From positions 1 to 47,274 of IMG/VR virus record IMGVR_UViG_3300031975_001527: 47,274 nt of DNA; one strand, 5' to 3'. The position numbers and the translations under genes are program-made. The notes under the pieces are model-generated. The model had not been told where the DNA came from. It searched no databases and saw only the letters and a program-made list of their open reading frames with translations. Source of the stretch: a virus. Below are positions 24,567-33,925 of this stretch, piece after piece (position 1 is the first letter of the stretch; each line of letters opens with the position of its first letter).

Positions 24567-26140
24567 TGCCAACAGTTACAGCATCAGTAGTAGGGACAGG
24601 AGACTCTTTAGAGACTTTTCGTCAACAGTTTAATAATCTTAGAACGGATGTTTCTGGATTATCATTTAGTTCCACTCTTATTTTTGAGGGATCAGTGGCA
24701 GATGATTTTGAGACAACTCTATCCGTGACAAACCCGACTGCTGATCGTACTATCACAATTCCTGATAAATCTGATACGATTGCACTGCTCGGTGATTTGG
24801 GAGATGTTGTTCTTCTAAATGGAACGGATAGTTCTGGTACAGATGCCGGTGATAATCTTGTTCTTGATGGTCCGGCAGTTGATGTGGGTGATCAAATTTT
24901 ATTTGAGGATGCTACGGGTGATCACTTAGAAAATCCAGCGGTTCGCAATGAGGTAGACATTCTTTTGGAAACTTCTACTTTTGCGAAAAAAGATTTTCTT
25001 TTAGATGAACGTGATAGCGACAGAATAGAATTTGAGAGTGCAACACAAGACCCTCTTATTGGTGGTCTTTTTGTTCCACCAGCTGGAGGTGGTCCACAGT
25101 TTACGATGCCGACTTCTGATGGTCTAGCAAACCAAATTCTAGGAACAGATGGTTCTGGTAACCTTTCTTTCATTAACCAATCTTCGGGACTGTCACTTGC
25201 CAATGATGGAAACAATAGGGTCATCACTGCAACAGGGGCTAACTCTGGTAACGGTGAGGCTAACCTTTTATTTGATGGGTCAACTCTTACAGTCACAGGA
25301 AATATCACCGTGCCTGATGATGGCGACATTGGTTCAGTCAGCGCAACAAATGCGATACAGATTTCTTCCGGTGGTATTGTAACCTTTGTAGATGATATTA
25401 AGATTAAGGATGGCGGTACAATTGGCGTTGCGTCAGCTGCCGATGCTATGACCATTTCGTCTGCTGGTATTGTTACCTTTAAGGATGATATCCTTATTAA
25501 GGATGCCGGGACAATTGGTTCTGCCTCTGACCCAGATGCGATTTCTATTGGTTCGGATGGTGATGTAACACTGACTCAAGATTTAGAGCTGCAACATGAT
25601 GGTGCAACAGTTGCCTTTGGCAGTAATGATGAAATTACAATAACGCATGTTCATAACTCTGGATTAACTATAACCAATACTGTAAACGGTACAGATGACA
25701 GTCCTGTTGTACTACAATTGAAATCAGAAGAAGATGCAATTGTTGCCGATGATGTTATTGCTTCTATTGAAATGGCCGCGGGTGATTCTGATGGGACAGA
25801 TGGTGCGACTGTTGCTGCTGGTATTCATGCAATTGCAGAGGGTACATTTTCTGCTAGTGCAAACGCAACAAAACTAGTATTTACAACTGGTGTCTCTGAG
25901 ACTGCTGCCGCCTCTGCTACTGCTAAGATGACATTAAGTTCAGCAGGGCTATTGACAATTGCTGATGATTTACTTATTAAGAATAGTGGGACTATTGGCA
26001 CCGCTGCTGATAGTGATCTTTTAACTTTAGGAAATGGTAATTTGACTGTCGCTGGTACAGTTACCGCTACAGCGGGTTCTACTTTGTTAATTAAGGACTC
26101 GGGTGGAAGTACTGTGAAGACTGTGAAGGGAATAAGTTAA
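24566..26140 (+). CDS. tail-fibre-like protein with beta repeats (524 aa)
   Basis: Fibre-type protein. It contains the phrase LIFEGSVADDFETTLSV then PTADRTITIPDKSDT near the N-terminus, one DGTD repeat (residues 84-102), and a phage fibre junction phrase (QILGTDGSGNLSFINQSSG). Three imperfect units of type DDIxIKDxGTIGxASxxDAMxIxSxGxVT follow in residues about 250-345. The C-terminal STLLIKDSGGSTVKTVKG mirrors the end of the 216-aa protein at 15584. Low charge and regular Gly/Ser spacing fit an elongated beta structure that would contact the host surface. Start and stop are both TAATG overlaps with neighbours. Confidence 0.7.
   Translation: MPTVTASVVGTGDSLETFRQQFNNLRTDVSGLSFSSTLIFEGSVADDFETTLSVTNPTADRTITIPDKSDTIALLGDLGDVVLLNGTDSSGTDAGDNLVLDGPAVDVGDQILFEDATGDHLENPAVRNEVDILLETSTFAKKDFLLDERDSDRIEFESATQDPLIGGLFVPPAGGGPQFTMPTSDGLANQILGTDGSGNLSFINQSSGLSLANDGNNRVITATGANSGNGEANLLFDGSTLTVTGNITVPDDGDIGSVSATNAIQISSGGIVTFVDDIKIKDGGTIGVASAADAMTISSAGIVTFKDDILIKDAGTIGSASDPDAISIGSDGDVTLTQDLELQHDGATVAFGSNDEITITHVHNSGLTITNTVNGTDDSPVVLQLKSEEDAIVADDVIASIEMAAGDSDGTDGATVAAGIHAIAEGTFSASANATKLVFTTGVSETAAASATAKMTLSSAGLLTIADDLLIKNSGTIGTAADSDLLTLGNGNLTVAGTVTATAGSTLLIKDSGGSTVKTVKGIS
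24815..24871 (+). repeat. DGTD-type peptide repeat (fibre protein)
   Basis: Encodes LNGTDSSGTDAGDNLVLDG, followed by the related phrases VDVGDQILFED and EVDILLETSTF. Confidence 0.7.
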
Positions 26141-27102
26141 TGGCGTCTGTTCGTCCTTTATATCAAAGTTCTGGTAATTTATTTGAAATGACTGACGGTG
26201 AAATTACCCAGTGGAGGACCATTGCTCAGTTTGGTTATGCTGCAAGTCCAACTGCTGTTTTAACAGTTGTGTCAAACAGTGGTGCGTTAATTGATGGTAT
26301 GAGCGATACAAGATTACAAGCGGGTTCTGCATCACAAGCGGCAGCTGCATTCGTTGCAGAGGGCAGCACTGCTGAACCAAGTACAGTTACCGTTGCATTT
26401 GATAAAATTAATCTCGCATATACTGCAAGTGGAAGTATAAGTAAAACTGCTGATTCTGGCACCAGTTATCCAGTATATTATGACAGCTCAGCAGGAGCAG
26501 TTCGAGCGATGAGCCTAACTGATTTGTTGGACACATTTATTCATCCTCAAGTTGATAATATGATTGCTGCAACTGAGTCCGATGCGACAGCAGGAACATA
26601 TACGATAAACACAGCAACCTCGGTAGGAGGATACACAGAGGTTTCTGGAGCAAACACAGCAGTTTTTATTGATACGAGAGCCAATACGGGTGCATATTCT
26701 GCTGCTGGTATTCCAGAAACTTTAGATCAACCCACAACTGTTCAAAACTACTATCTCCATAGAAGAAATCTTTCTGATCCCGGCGATGCTGATAGAACTC
26801 CGTTGTTTATTAATGGTGACAATGACTTACAAGAATTTGTTCAGGCGGATATGGATTCGTTACTAGCAGGGTGGTTAAGATTTACAGCGGCACATTCTAC
26901 TGATGGTTATAAAATAACTTATTCTGTGGGAACATCTGGAAGTGGTAATGTTCGTGGGTCAACAATGACAGATACGAAGTTAGATGGCTCTGGAAATTAT
27001 CAAACACTTCAAGCCGGAGTTGACGATTATAGATCACAAGAATTTCCCAATGGTTCTGCTGCAACTATCAACTCGTATAATCTAAGAATAAATAAGTCAT
27101 AA
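26140..27102 (+). CDS. predicted structural protein (320 aa), unknown role
   Basis: Ser/Thr/Ala-rich protein starting MASVRPLYQSSGNLFEMTD, with no catalytic motif and only moderate charge. The C-terminal half has aromatic beta-like segments (NYYLHRRNLSDPGD and LLAGWLRFTAAHSTDGY). It is the last gene of the fibre block, starts on the preceding stop codon (TAATG) and is followed by a new late promoter. A short tail fibre, whisker or fibre-tip role is possible, but nothing in the sequence decides it. Confidence 0.6.
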   Translation: MASVRPLYQSSGNLFEMTDGEITQWRTIAQFGYAASPTAVLTVVSNSGALIDGMSDTRLQAGSASQAAAAFVAEGSTAEPSTVTVAFDKINLAYTASGSISKTADSGTSYPVYYDSSAGAVRAMSLTDLLDTFIHPQVDNMIAATESDATAGTYTINTATSVGGYTEVSGANTAVFIDTRANTGAYSAAGIPETLDQPTTVQNYYLHRRNLSDPGDADRTPLFINGDNDLQEFVQADMDSLLAGWLRFTAAHSTDGYKITYSVGTSGSGNVRGSTMTDTKLDGSGNYQTLQAGVDDYRSQEFPNGSAATINSYNLRINKS

Positions 27103-27105
27103 ATA
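27098..27105 (+). promoter_or_regulatory. late promoter (CATAAATA)
   Basis: CATAAATA overlapping the end of the 320-aa gene, 19 bases before the ATG at 27125, with TAGGAG in between. Confidence 0.65.
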
Positions 27106-27124
27106 GGTGTAGGAGAAATGAATT

Positions 27125-27718
27125 ATGGCATATGAAGGTAAAGAGACTGACGCATATTTTGAGAATGGCGAACCCAAGTTCCCATTTGTTGGTCAAATTG
27201 TGGAAGCGTACTACACTGATCCAGAGTTGAAACACATTTGTATTGTTTACAACTATAAAGTTCCAGAAGATGGTGTTCACACAGATCGTGATGGAAACCC
27301 TAATGGTGGACAAATTGATACCACAGTTTATAATATTATGATTGAAGATAAAGAAGACGAGCGTCTTCTTGCTTTGTTGGAAGAGTTTAGTTGGGAAGCC
27401 ATTGACGAATGCACAAGGACTCGTCACGAAAACCATAGACAAGAATTTAGAGATGCATTTCATCGTTACGCCACCGAAAACAATATGTACGGTCATGGAC
27501 TAGATGCGGGCTTTAAAGATGAAACACAAGGGAGTTTAGAAATATTATTTAATTATGATCCCGATAACTCTGAACATAAAGAAGCGTTGTTCAAATTAAA
27601 ATTGAGAATGTTTGAGGTGCCGGAAGTGAAAGAGAGTAGGAAGAAAAAAGCAAAAGCTGAAATCCGTAAGTCAGATACTCCAGTTCAGGCTGTAAAGGCA
27701 TTCGCATCATTCTTTTAA
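27125..27718 (+). CDS. conserved-looking hypothetical protein (197 aa)
   Basis: Acidic, soluble protein with an N-terminal beta-rich part (FPFVGQIVEAYYTDPELKHI, YNYKVPEDGVHTD), a helical middle (ALLEEFSWEAIDECTRTRHE) and a basic, Ala-rich tail. I recognise no motif. AGGAG at 27111-27115 supports ATG 27125; an out-of-frame ATG at 27118 is closer but opens no long frame. It bridges the fibre block and the enzyme cassette and has its own late-type promoter, so it may lead the cassette's transcript. Confidence 0.65.
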   Translation: MAYEGKETDAYFENGEPKFPFVGQIVEAYYTDPELKHICIVYNYKVPEDGVHTDRDGNPNGGQIDTTVYNIMIEDKEDERLLALLEEFSWEAIDECTRTRHENHRQEFRDAFHRYATENNMYGHGLDAGFKDETQGSLEILFNYDPDNSEHKEALFKLKLRMFEVPEVKESRKKKAKAEIRKSDTPVQAVKAFASFF

Positions 27719-27724
27719 TAACAT

Positions 27725-28312
27725 ATGAACAAACCAATCTTTATAGATTTTGGTTGTGGTCCAAATACAAAACACTTAATCAGATATAGAAAAAAAGGTT
27801 ATTATGTAATTTCAGTTGACAGGTCTGAACAAGATTTATATGAAAACTCAGACATAAAAGATATTAGTTATTACGAACTTGTGTCTGACGAAATATCTTT
27901 CTTTGACATAACAGACCTTTCAAAGAAAACAAATTATCCAGCTGATGTGTGGAATTGTGGCGCTGTTATGGAACACATTGAACCAAACCAAATAGACCCG
28001 TTTCTATATGGCATCAAAAATAATTGCAAAAAAGGATCACGGGGAGTCATATATATAGATTTAACAGATCATTTTGGTGGGTTTGATCATCGTGTTAACC
28101 CAGAAAAATATAATCATTTTATTAAAAATGCGTATGAAGAAATAGAGTGGTTCGATATTATAGGAAGACATTTTGAAATAGAAGAGTGGTGGCGGCGTTT
28201 TAAATCAAATATTTCTTCAGAGGGTTTTGTTACAATTAGAGGCCCAAAGAATAAATTTCAAATTTCAAACTCTGGTAACTGTATAGCACTCTCATTTTAT
28301 GTTTTTGTGTGA
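27725..28312 (+). CDS. SAM-dependent methyltransferase-like protein
   Basis: A 195-aa protein opening with a class I methyltransferase motif I, FIDFGCGPNTK (residues 6-16). It continues with a VISVDRSEQD acid strand, then VWNCGAVMEHIEPNQID, typical of methyltransferases acting on small molecules or sugars (motif around EH). The substrate cannot be told. It is the first enzyme of the cassette, follows the preceding stop by six bases and has no obvious ribosome site. The stop is shared with a GTGA immediately before the glycosyltransferase gene. Confidence 0.75.
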   Translation: MNKPIFIDFGCGPNTKHLIRYRKKGYYVISVDRSEQDLYENSDIKDISYYELVSDEISFFDITDLSKKTNYPADVWNCGAVMEHIEPNQIDPFLYGIKNNCKKGSRGVIYIDLTDHFGGFDHRVNPEKYNHFIKNAYEEIEWFDIIGRHFEIEEWWRRFKSNISSEGFVTIRGPKNKFQISNSGNCIALSFYVFV

Positions 28313-28320
28313 GGAATTAT

Positions 28321-29112
28321 ATGACTGAAAATACAATATTATGTGTTAATTGGGGAGACAAGTACGGTAAAGAATATGTTGAAAAATTGAAACAACAATG
28401 CGAAGAAAACTGTTCAATTCCTTTTAATTTTTATTGTCTCACTGATAATCCAGTTAATGATTATGACCTTCTTCTCCCTACTGATTGGGACGATTATGAG
28501 GGTAAACATAGTCGTTATAGAAATGAACAAGCTCCATCAAACATGTGGGCGTATAGAAAACTCTACATTTTTAAGATAGGAAAAAGAACAGAGGGCCGTG
28601 GTGGATATACACAGTCCATGATCGACTTTAAAAAGATTGAGGGTGACAAGTTTTTATATCTTGATCTAGATGTTATCATTCACCAAGACTTAAAATATTT
28701 CTTTGACCTTGATATGGAAAGACCTTGGATAGTTCGGGGTTGGTGGAATGACACAAATGAGTGCCGTAAAAATTATGCTGCGATGAAATCAACACCTATC
28801 AATTCATCTGTAATAAGATGGGACAGAGAACAACTCAATAAAATATATTATCACATAGCTAATAATTTAGATGTTTTGTTTTTCACATATCCAACCATTG
28901 ATAACTATCTAAATCATTTTTGGTATGACATGTTGGATGATGATAAATCATTCTTTTCTGTTTTTCCTCAAGGTGATGTGTATTCATATTATCGTGGTAA
29001 TATATGGCCTGATGATTTAGAGGAGAAAAAAATAAGATTGGATCACAAAATATGTTTATTTAATAACAGTGCAGAGACAAATGATATTGAGGAGTTGAAG
29101 TCGTTATGGTAA
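28321..29112 (+). CDS. glycosyltransferase-like protein (GT-A type)
   Basis: A 263-aa predicted nucleotide-sugar glycosyltransferase. FLYLDLDVIIHQDL contains a DxD metal-binding motif at residues 115-117, preceded by an N-terminal strand (ILCVNWGDKYG) and SNMWAYRKLYIF, as in GT-A enzymes. A WWND segment follows the DxD. GAGGAAT at 28311-28317 is correctly spaced from ATG 28321, so I prefer it to the GTG at 28309 that overlaps the previous stop. The similar enzyme at 33922 suggests two sugar transfers in the pathway. The acceptor is unknown. Confidence 0.7.
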   Translation: MTENTILCVNWGDKYGKEYVEKLKQQCEENCSIPFNFYCLTDNPVNDYDLLLPTDWDDYEGKHSRYRNEQAPSNMWAYRKLYIFKIGKRTEGRGGYTQSMIDFKKIEGDKFLYLDLDVIIHQDLKYFFDLDMERPWIVRGWWNDTNECRKNYAAMKSTPINSSVIRWDREQLNKIYYHIANNLDVLFFTYPTIDNYLNHFWYDMLDDDKSFFSVFPQGDVYSYYRGNIWPDDLEEKKIRLDHKICLFNNSAETNDIEELKSLW

Positions 29113-29810
29113 TTTTAGGAGAGGATGGTTATAACTTGCATTTACAATTTACACCAGAACTAGCAAACGATTGGAAGAACGCCATGTTGGCTTCTGTTGA
29201 AGTTCCTTATTTACTTCAAAGGGTAATGACTTCAATGAATGCCTCACAGTTAGAGAGTAAGATTTGGTTGGTTCAAACTCTAAAGGTGTTGGATAATAAA
29301 CTTGGATTTAATCCTAGAAGGGTTGCATTACTCGCTGGTTGGTTTGGTCAATACATTGTTCCTCTTATGTTCGATACGTTTGATAATTGCAAATGGATTG
29401 AAAACTTTGAGATTGATAATGATGTTTCTCCTATAAGCTACAAGTTCAATAAAAGATATAAAGATGAAAACAAATATAAAATGAACATTAGAAATATTAT
29501 GACAAAACCAATGAGGATAAAAAGTAATCCTAATATTGCTGTTCCCCCAGAGGATATTTTTGATATCGTTATTAATTGTTCGTGTGAACACATGTTCCCG
29601 ATGTGGAAATTTAGAGAGATGAACGAGAGATTTCATGGGCGACCTTTATATGTTTTGCAGTCATCAAATGCAACACAGCATGAGGACCATATCAATTGTG
29701 TCGAGTCTGTGGATGAGTTGATTGAGCAAGCACAAATAAAGGACGTATTATTTTCTGGATCAAAGGTATTGCCGAATGATAGCACAAGGTTTATGGTAAT
29801 TGGAAAATGA
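29106..29810 (+). CDS. methyltransferase-like (SAM-binding fold) protein
   Basis: A 234-aa protein with RRVALLAGWFGQY at residues 71-83, which looks like a modified Rossmann motif I (Gly-rich turn after a hydrophobic strand). It is followed by CKWIENFEIDND, with an acidic residue where the ribose-binding acid belongs, and DIVINCSCEHM as a possible motif IV. The Gly pattern is atypical, so it may bind SAM weakly or have another role. It overlaps both neighbours by a few bases (start before the TAA at 29110; stop shared with the next ATG). Confidence 0.55.
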   Translation: MVILGEDGYNLHLQFTPELANDWKNAMLASVEVPYLLQRVMTSMNASQLESKIWLVQTLKVLDNKLGFNPRRVALLAGWFGQYIVPLMFDTFDNCKWIENFEIDNDVSPISYKFNKRYKDENKYKMNIRNIMTKPMRIKSNPNIAVPPEDIFDIVINCSCEHMFPMWKFREMNERFHGRPLYVLQSSNATQHEDHINCVESVDELIEQAQIKDVLFSGSKVLPNDSTRFMVIGK

Positions 29811-30502
29811 ACCCTGTAGAGTGGTGCAGAAAAAATGATGTGTGGTATTTGAAAATAGATTTAGACATTCCAGAGATCATTATTAAAGAAGCTCAAGCAG
29901 TCTACGATGAGGGTTTTTTTGTTCCACACCGACTACAAGATGGTGATGAGTGGTGGTCTTCTTCTCTTCATGGATTTGTCCCAGAAACCGATAATGATAC
30001 TTCAATGGGATGGCATTACACTAAGAATCCGTCTGGTCATGGACTCACTGAAGATACAGTAAAGTGGGGATGGACTGAAGTTGCCGAGGTCGCACCAGAG
30101 ATGAAGAGGTGGTTAGAAGATTTTCCACACAAACACTACAGGCGTTGTAGGTTTATGTTGATAAAACCAGGCGGTAGTATCACTGCACATCATGACGCTG
30201 GAGACGCTAGAATAAATGAGGGCCGGCAGAGAAACATTTCAGCGGCAATCAATCTTGCAATCTATCAACCAGAAAATTGTTACTTGAGAAGAGTCGACAC
30301 AAAAGAGGAACTACCATTTGAAAATTGCACTGGTTTCTGGTTTGACAATGGGGTCACCCATGAGGCACTAAACAGTTCAGATGAAAATCGTTTTCACTTT
30401 ATTATTCATGGGGGATCGAATAAAGAGAGAATTGAATTGATGAAACGATCTATGGTGAAACAGTTTGGCAAGAGTGTGTTGAAAGAGATAGCCCATGACT
30501 AA
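29807..30502 (+). CDS. 2OG-Fe(II) oxygenase, aspartyl/asparaginyl beta-hydroxylase-like
   Basis: A 231-aa dioxygenase. CRFMLIKPGGSITAHHDAGD gives the iron ligands H128-x-D130. The distal His is H185 in FWFDNGVTHEALN, and Arg195 in DENRFHFIIHG is placed to bind 2-oxoglutarate. The motif order and spacing fit the aspartyl/asparaginyl beta-hydroxylase-like family. Cosubstrates would be 2-oxoglutarate and oxygen; the target is unknown. The gene starts on the previous stop (ATGA) and overlaps the radical SAM gene by eight bases. Confidence 0.88.
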   Translation: MNPVEWCRKNDVWYLKIDLDIPEIIIKEAQAVYDEGFFVPHRLQDGDEWWSSSLHGFVPETDNDTSMGWHYTKNPSGHGLTEDTVKWGWTEVAEVAPEMKRWLEDFPHKHYRRCRFMLIKPGGSITAHHDAGDARINEGRQRNISAAINLAIYQPENCYLRRVDTKEELPFENCTGFWFDNGVTHEALNSSDENRFHFIIHGGSNKERIELMKRSMVKQFGKSVLKEIAHD

Positions 30503-31796
30503 GTTGAAAGATTTAAAATGGTTCTGTCCTCAACCATTCACTAATTATGTTTTGTATAGAGACTTAGCGCCACTATCTTGTTGTGTATTAAAAGAGTGGC
30601 CACGAAATAAAATAAAACGAAAATACAAAACAAATGATCCTAGAAAATTACACAATGAAGCTGAATATGCAGATTTTAGAAAAGAGTTTTTAAACGGTGG
30701 TGGACCACTAACAAATAAACATTGTCAAGTATGCATCGAGCAAGAAAAGCATTCAGGCGAAAGTCACCGAAAAGTTTATCTTGAAAAGTTCATAGAGGAG
30801 CATGGTGAGTATAATCAGTATCTAGAAGATTTAGAGAACTACATTGACACAGACATGACAGAACCCCATATCTTAACTATGGAGTATGTTGCACCAAGTA
30901 ATTTTTGTAATCTAAGGTGTAATATGTGTGGGCCTGCAAACTCTTCATCCTTGGCAAAGGAAAATATAGATATTGGATTAACTAATCTGTTTCAGATGGA
31001 AAAATACAAAGATAATCCTTTGCAAAAAATAAAAGACAACGTAGAAAAATATGATGATATTCTTGTTAACTTGGCTGAATTAAAATTAGTAGGTGGAGAA
31101 ACGTTAGCAATAAAAGATAATTACGACATGATACAACGAACCATAGATTTGGGCGTAAGTAAAAACATGGTGTTGAAGATTACTACAAACGGCACTCTGA
31201 CTCCCAAGTTTGATGGTAAAGATATATTTCATTACATCCCATATTTTAGAGGATGCACTATGACAGTATCCATAGAATTTTGGGGCAAGAGAAACAATTA
31301 TCTAAGGTTTCCATCAAAATGGGATGTGATAATAAACAATGCTAAAAGATTTGCTGAATGTCCAAATACGAACGTAATGTTTGCAACCACAGTGAATGCA
31401 TTGAACATAGGATACATGCCTGAAATTTCATGTGGAGTTAAGGAGTTGATGAGTAAGTGTGATGAGCCATCAGTAAATTTTAAAGAAACTTTTTCAATTC
31501 CTAAATGGTCATGGGCTTCTGGAAGTTTAGTGTGGGGTGAGGGAAATGAATACGCAGTGACAGCTTTACCGTTGGACATTCGTGAGCAATACATGGAAAA
31601 ATATTTTGATTTCGGACCAAAGATAAAAGGAGATTATAGTCATTTTCAAAAGTTGTATGCGTATATGGAAGAGATGCCCTTTGATGAAAAATTACACAAA
31701 GAGATGATGACAAACGTTCAATTGAGAGATAAGCACAGAGGAACTTGTTTGGTTGATGTGTTTCCAGAGTGGGAGCCATACTATGAAAAACTTTGA
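30495..31796 (+). CDS. radical SAM protein with N-terminal twitch-like segment
   Basis: A 433-aa radical S-adenosylmethionine enzyme. The 4Fe-4S motif is CNLRCNMC (C138, C142, C145) in a typical APSNFCNLRCNMCG context, followed by VGGETLA and KITTNGTL strands of the radical SAM barrel. The N-terminal ~80 residues contain CPQPFTNYVL, a CC pair at 29-30 and CQVC at 77-80, suggesting an extra iron-sulphur 'twitch' domain. The reaction and substrate are unknown. Placed between a beta-hydroxylase-like oxygenase and an unknown protein, it probably works on the same substrate as its neighbours. Confidence 0.87.
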   Translation: MTKLKDLKWFCPQPFTNYVLYRDLAPLSCCVLKEWPRNKIKRKYKTNDPRKLHNEAEYADFRKEFLNGGGPLTNKHCQVCIEQEKHSGESHRKVYLEKFIEEHGEYNQYLEDLENYIDTDMTEPHILTMEYVAPSNFCNLRCNMCGPANSSSLAKENIDIGLTNLFQMEKYKDNPLQKIKDNVEKYDDILVNLAELKLVGGETLAIKDNYDMIQRTIDLGVSKNMVLKITTNGTLTPKFDGKDIFHYIPYFRGCTMTVSIEFWGKRNNYLRFPSKWDVIINNAKRFAECPNTNVMFATTVNALNIGYMPEISCGVKELMSKCDEPSVNFKETFSIPKWSWASGSLVWGEGNEYAVTALPLDIREQYMEKYFDFGPKIKGDYSHFQKLYAYMEEMPFDEKLHKEMMTNVQLRDKHRGTCLVDVFPEWEPYYEKL

Positions 31797-33114
31797 AGAA
31801 TTTAAATTGTTGTGGGAAACACAAAAATCGAATCGTGTGAGTGATGAACTTGATCATTTAATTTTTGTTGTCGCATACCCAGATAATTTAGAATGGAGTT
31901 TCATAATTGAAAAGCAAACTCAAACAACTTGCTTGCAAACCTCTGGTGGTTCCACTGGTGCGGGAACAGGACATAGACACGTTCTGTGTTATCAAAGTGA
32001 AGTTAACGATGTTCTAAGAGAGTGTGAGCAGACACACGCAATGATTACTTGTGTCGGGATGACATTTAATATGATTGTGCCGCAAACGTCTATAACTAGA
32101 TTTTGTAACTGGGCTGAGACTGATGAATACTGTAGGGCACACATTATATCAAGGCCTAATAAAAAAGCATATCTACATCATCAACACATAGAGTTGAATC
32201 TTGTCAAATGGAAAGAGCATGGCGCTCCAGATATATTTGAAAGATGGGAGAATTATGAAAGGTCACCAGAAAATTTTCATGATGATTATACCCCGCCATG
32301 GATTAAGGTTGACGAATTACCTTTGATTAAAAATTTTACTGAACAAGAAAGAAACATAAAAGGGTTCGCCTATCATATGGAGAATAGAACAGAAATTCAA
32401 GATCAGAACTGGAGAAAGATGGCCCATAAATCTTTTGGGTGGAGAGATCGTATCGACCAAAGTGATAGATATTTTGAGTTGCTTATGAATAGGATGACTG
32501 AAAAATTCTACGCAGAAAATACGGAGAACTTGGGTAAAATACCAGACGGAAAGTTTGACTTAATCTTTACTCCTACTGCTGGTTATAGTGGAGAGGTTTT
32601 TGCAGATAGATTAGATTTTGATGGTGACGTTGTATTTTATGATTACTGTGAGGAGAACATAGAAATAAAACAAAATATCGTTGAGATGAATATGAGTTTT
32701 GAAGAGCTTGAAATATATTCTAGATTTAGTGATCATGATATTGTGTTTACATCCAATATACCAAGACACTATGTTGTATCTGAAAAATTAAAAAAAAGAG
32801 TGGAGACATTTGGTAGCTTTGAGGAATGCAGAAAACTACAAAAAAATATGGTAGAAAATTATAATATAGAATATTGGATCATGGATATAATTAATCCAGA
32901 CTATGGAAAGATAATTAATAAAATCAAAGGTAAAAGAGTTTTCTTTGATCTAAGTAATATTTTTAGCTATCACACTAGTCATGTTTGTTATACCTTAACA
33001 GAGTTGGTTGAGAGTTTAGATTGTCTGATTGAAACATTAAGTAACAACACAGAATATTTTTTCATTAGAGGTAAAAAACCCACTAAACAGAGTATGCCGA
33101 ATGAGAAAAAGTGA
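31783..33114 (+). CDS. unknown protein (443 aa) of the enzyme cassette
   Basis: No family recognised. The N-terminal part is alpha/beta (LIFVVAYPDNLEWSFIIEK, then a Gly-rich GGSTGAGTGHRH loop). The region around residues 255-290 (FDLIFTPTAGYSGEVFADR, then VVFYDYCEENIE) looks like a nucleotide- or SAM-binding Rossmann segment. ATG 31783 is preferred to the in-frame ATG at 31753 because GGGAG lies at 31771-31775 and the overlap with the radical SAM gene drops to 14 bases. Given its place, it may be a transferase or a scaffold for the cassette. That is inference. Confidence 0.6.
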   Translation: MKNFEEFKLLWETQKSNRVSDELDHLIFVVAYPDNLEWSFIIEKQTQTTCLQTSGGSTGAGTGHRHVLCYQSEVNDVLRECEQTHAMITCVGMTFNMIVPQTSITRFCNWAETDEYCRAHIISRPNKKAYLHHQHIELNLVKWKEHGAPDIFERWENYERSPENFHDDYTPPWIKVDELPLIKNFTEQERNIKGFAYHMENRTEIQDQNWRKMAHKSFGWRDRIDQSDRYFELLMNRMTEKFYAENTENLGKIPDGKFDLIFTPTAGYSGEVFADRLDFDGDVVFYDYCEENIEIKQNIVEMNMSFEELEIYSRFSDHDIVFTSNIPRHYVVSEKLKKRVETFGSFEECRKLQKNMVENYNIEYWIMDIINPDYGKIINKIKGKRVFFDLSNIFSYHTSHVCYTLTELVESLDCLIETLSNNTEYFFIRGKKPTKQSMPNEKK

Positions 33115-33925
33115 TTGTACATTTACAAGACTAAATGAAGAATATAATGCTTTTGATTTTTATGAAGAGAAGTTAGAGGATAACTTTTTGGAATTTACGT
33201 TGGAAGAACTTGGTATGCCTTCAGCTGAGGAGTTATATGATAAAACACTAAAGATTACAGATGAGATTGGTGGAATAAGAGGTTGGAGAAAGGTTGATCT
33301 TGAGTCAGAAAAATATAGAGGGTTTAGTATTTGTATAAATGAAAAGGGGGATGACTATCTACAAAGTCCGTATGCCAGTCTTGGCCATCCAGAATTAAAT
33401 TGGACATATTCAAGAATGAATAATCCTAATCCGCCTTGGGAAACAGACAAAGATACTTACTATGATACATACGGTTTGTCTACGGTTCACCCGATAGTTA
33501 AAAAACATTATGATACATTTTTAGAGTGTGTTGACCTACCGCCCACGAGGTCAAGAGTGATGTGGGAGTATCCTAGACACGAGCAGGGGTGGCATGTAGA
33601 TGAAGTGTTGTGGTGTGCCATAAGATTTAATATACCATTAGTTACTGAGCCTTCATATGTTTTAGAGATTGATGGTACAGACGAATATGATAATTCTTTA
33701 ACATTAACTAAACATCTAGAGGTTGGTAAGGTTTACATGTGGAATACAAGAATAAAACATAGAGTTAGAGATATGGGTGGAGCAAAGAAACCAAGAGTTC
33801 ACATTGTGGCGGCGTTCATACCTTGGTTTGAGAAAGATAACAATGATTGGAAACCAAATAAATATTTTGGTATACAACCTTTAGATATGATAAAATCAAA
33901 AATGATTTTTCCTTATGCGCCATGA
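33101..33925 (+). CDS. 2OG-Fe(II) oxygenase-like protein
   Basis: A 274-aa predicted dioxygenase. The iron triad reads H165-V-D167 in EQGWHVDEVLW and H220 in MWNTRIKHRVRD, with Arg232 in KPRVHIVAAF placed as 2-oxoglutarate ligand. The layout resembles phage aspartyl/asparaginyl hydroxylase-like proteins, with a longer N-terminal region (about 140 residues). The gene overlaps its upstream neighbour by 14 bases and the downstream glycosyltransferase by four (ATGA). This is the fourth such oxygenase in the window. Confidence 0.8.
   Translation: MRKSDCTFTRLNEEYNAFDFYEEKLEDNFLEFTLEELGMPSAEELYDKTLKITDEIGGIRGWRKVDLESEKYRGFSICINEKGDDYLQSPYASLGHPELNWTYSRMNNPNPPWETDKDTYYDTYGLSTVHPIVKKHYDTFLECVDLPPTRSRVMWEYPRHEQGWHVDEVLWCAIRFNIPLVTEPSYVLEIDGTDEYDNSLTLTKHLEVGKVYMWNTRIKHRVRDMGGAKKPRVHIVAAFIPWFEKDNNDWKPNKYFGIQPLDMIKSKMIFPYAP

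Noticed and set aside
17756-27102. Assigning T4 gp9, gp10, gp11, gp12 or whisker names to the fibre-block genes
   Set aside because: Position is suggestive but none of the sequences shows motifs specific enough to name these T4 counterparts.
33671-33682. DGTD tetrapeptide in the 2OG oxygenase at 33101
   Set aside because: It lies in a normal beta-strand of the enzyme and lacks the AGD-hydrophobic half of the repeat; chance match.
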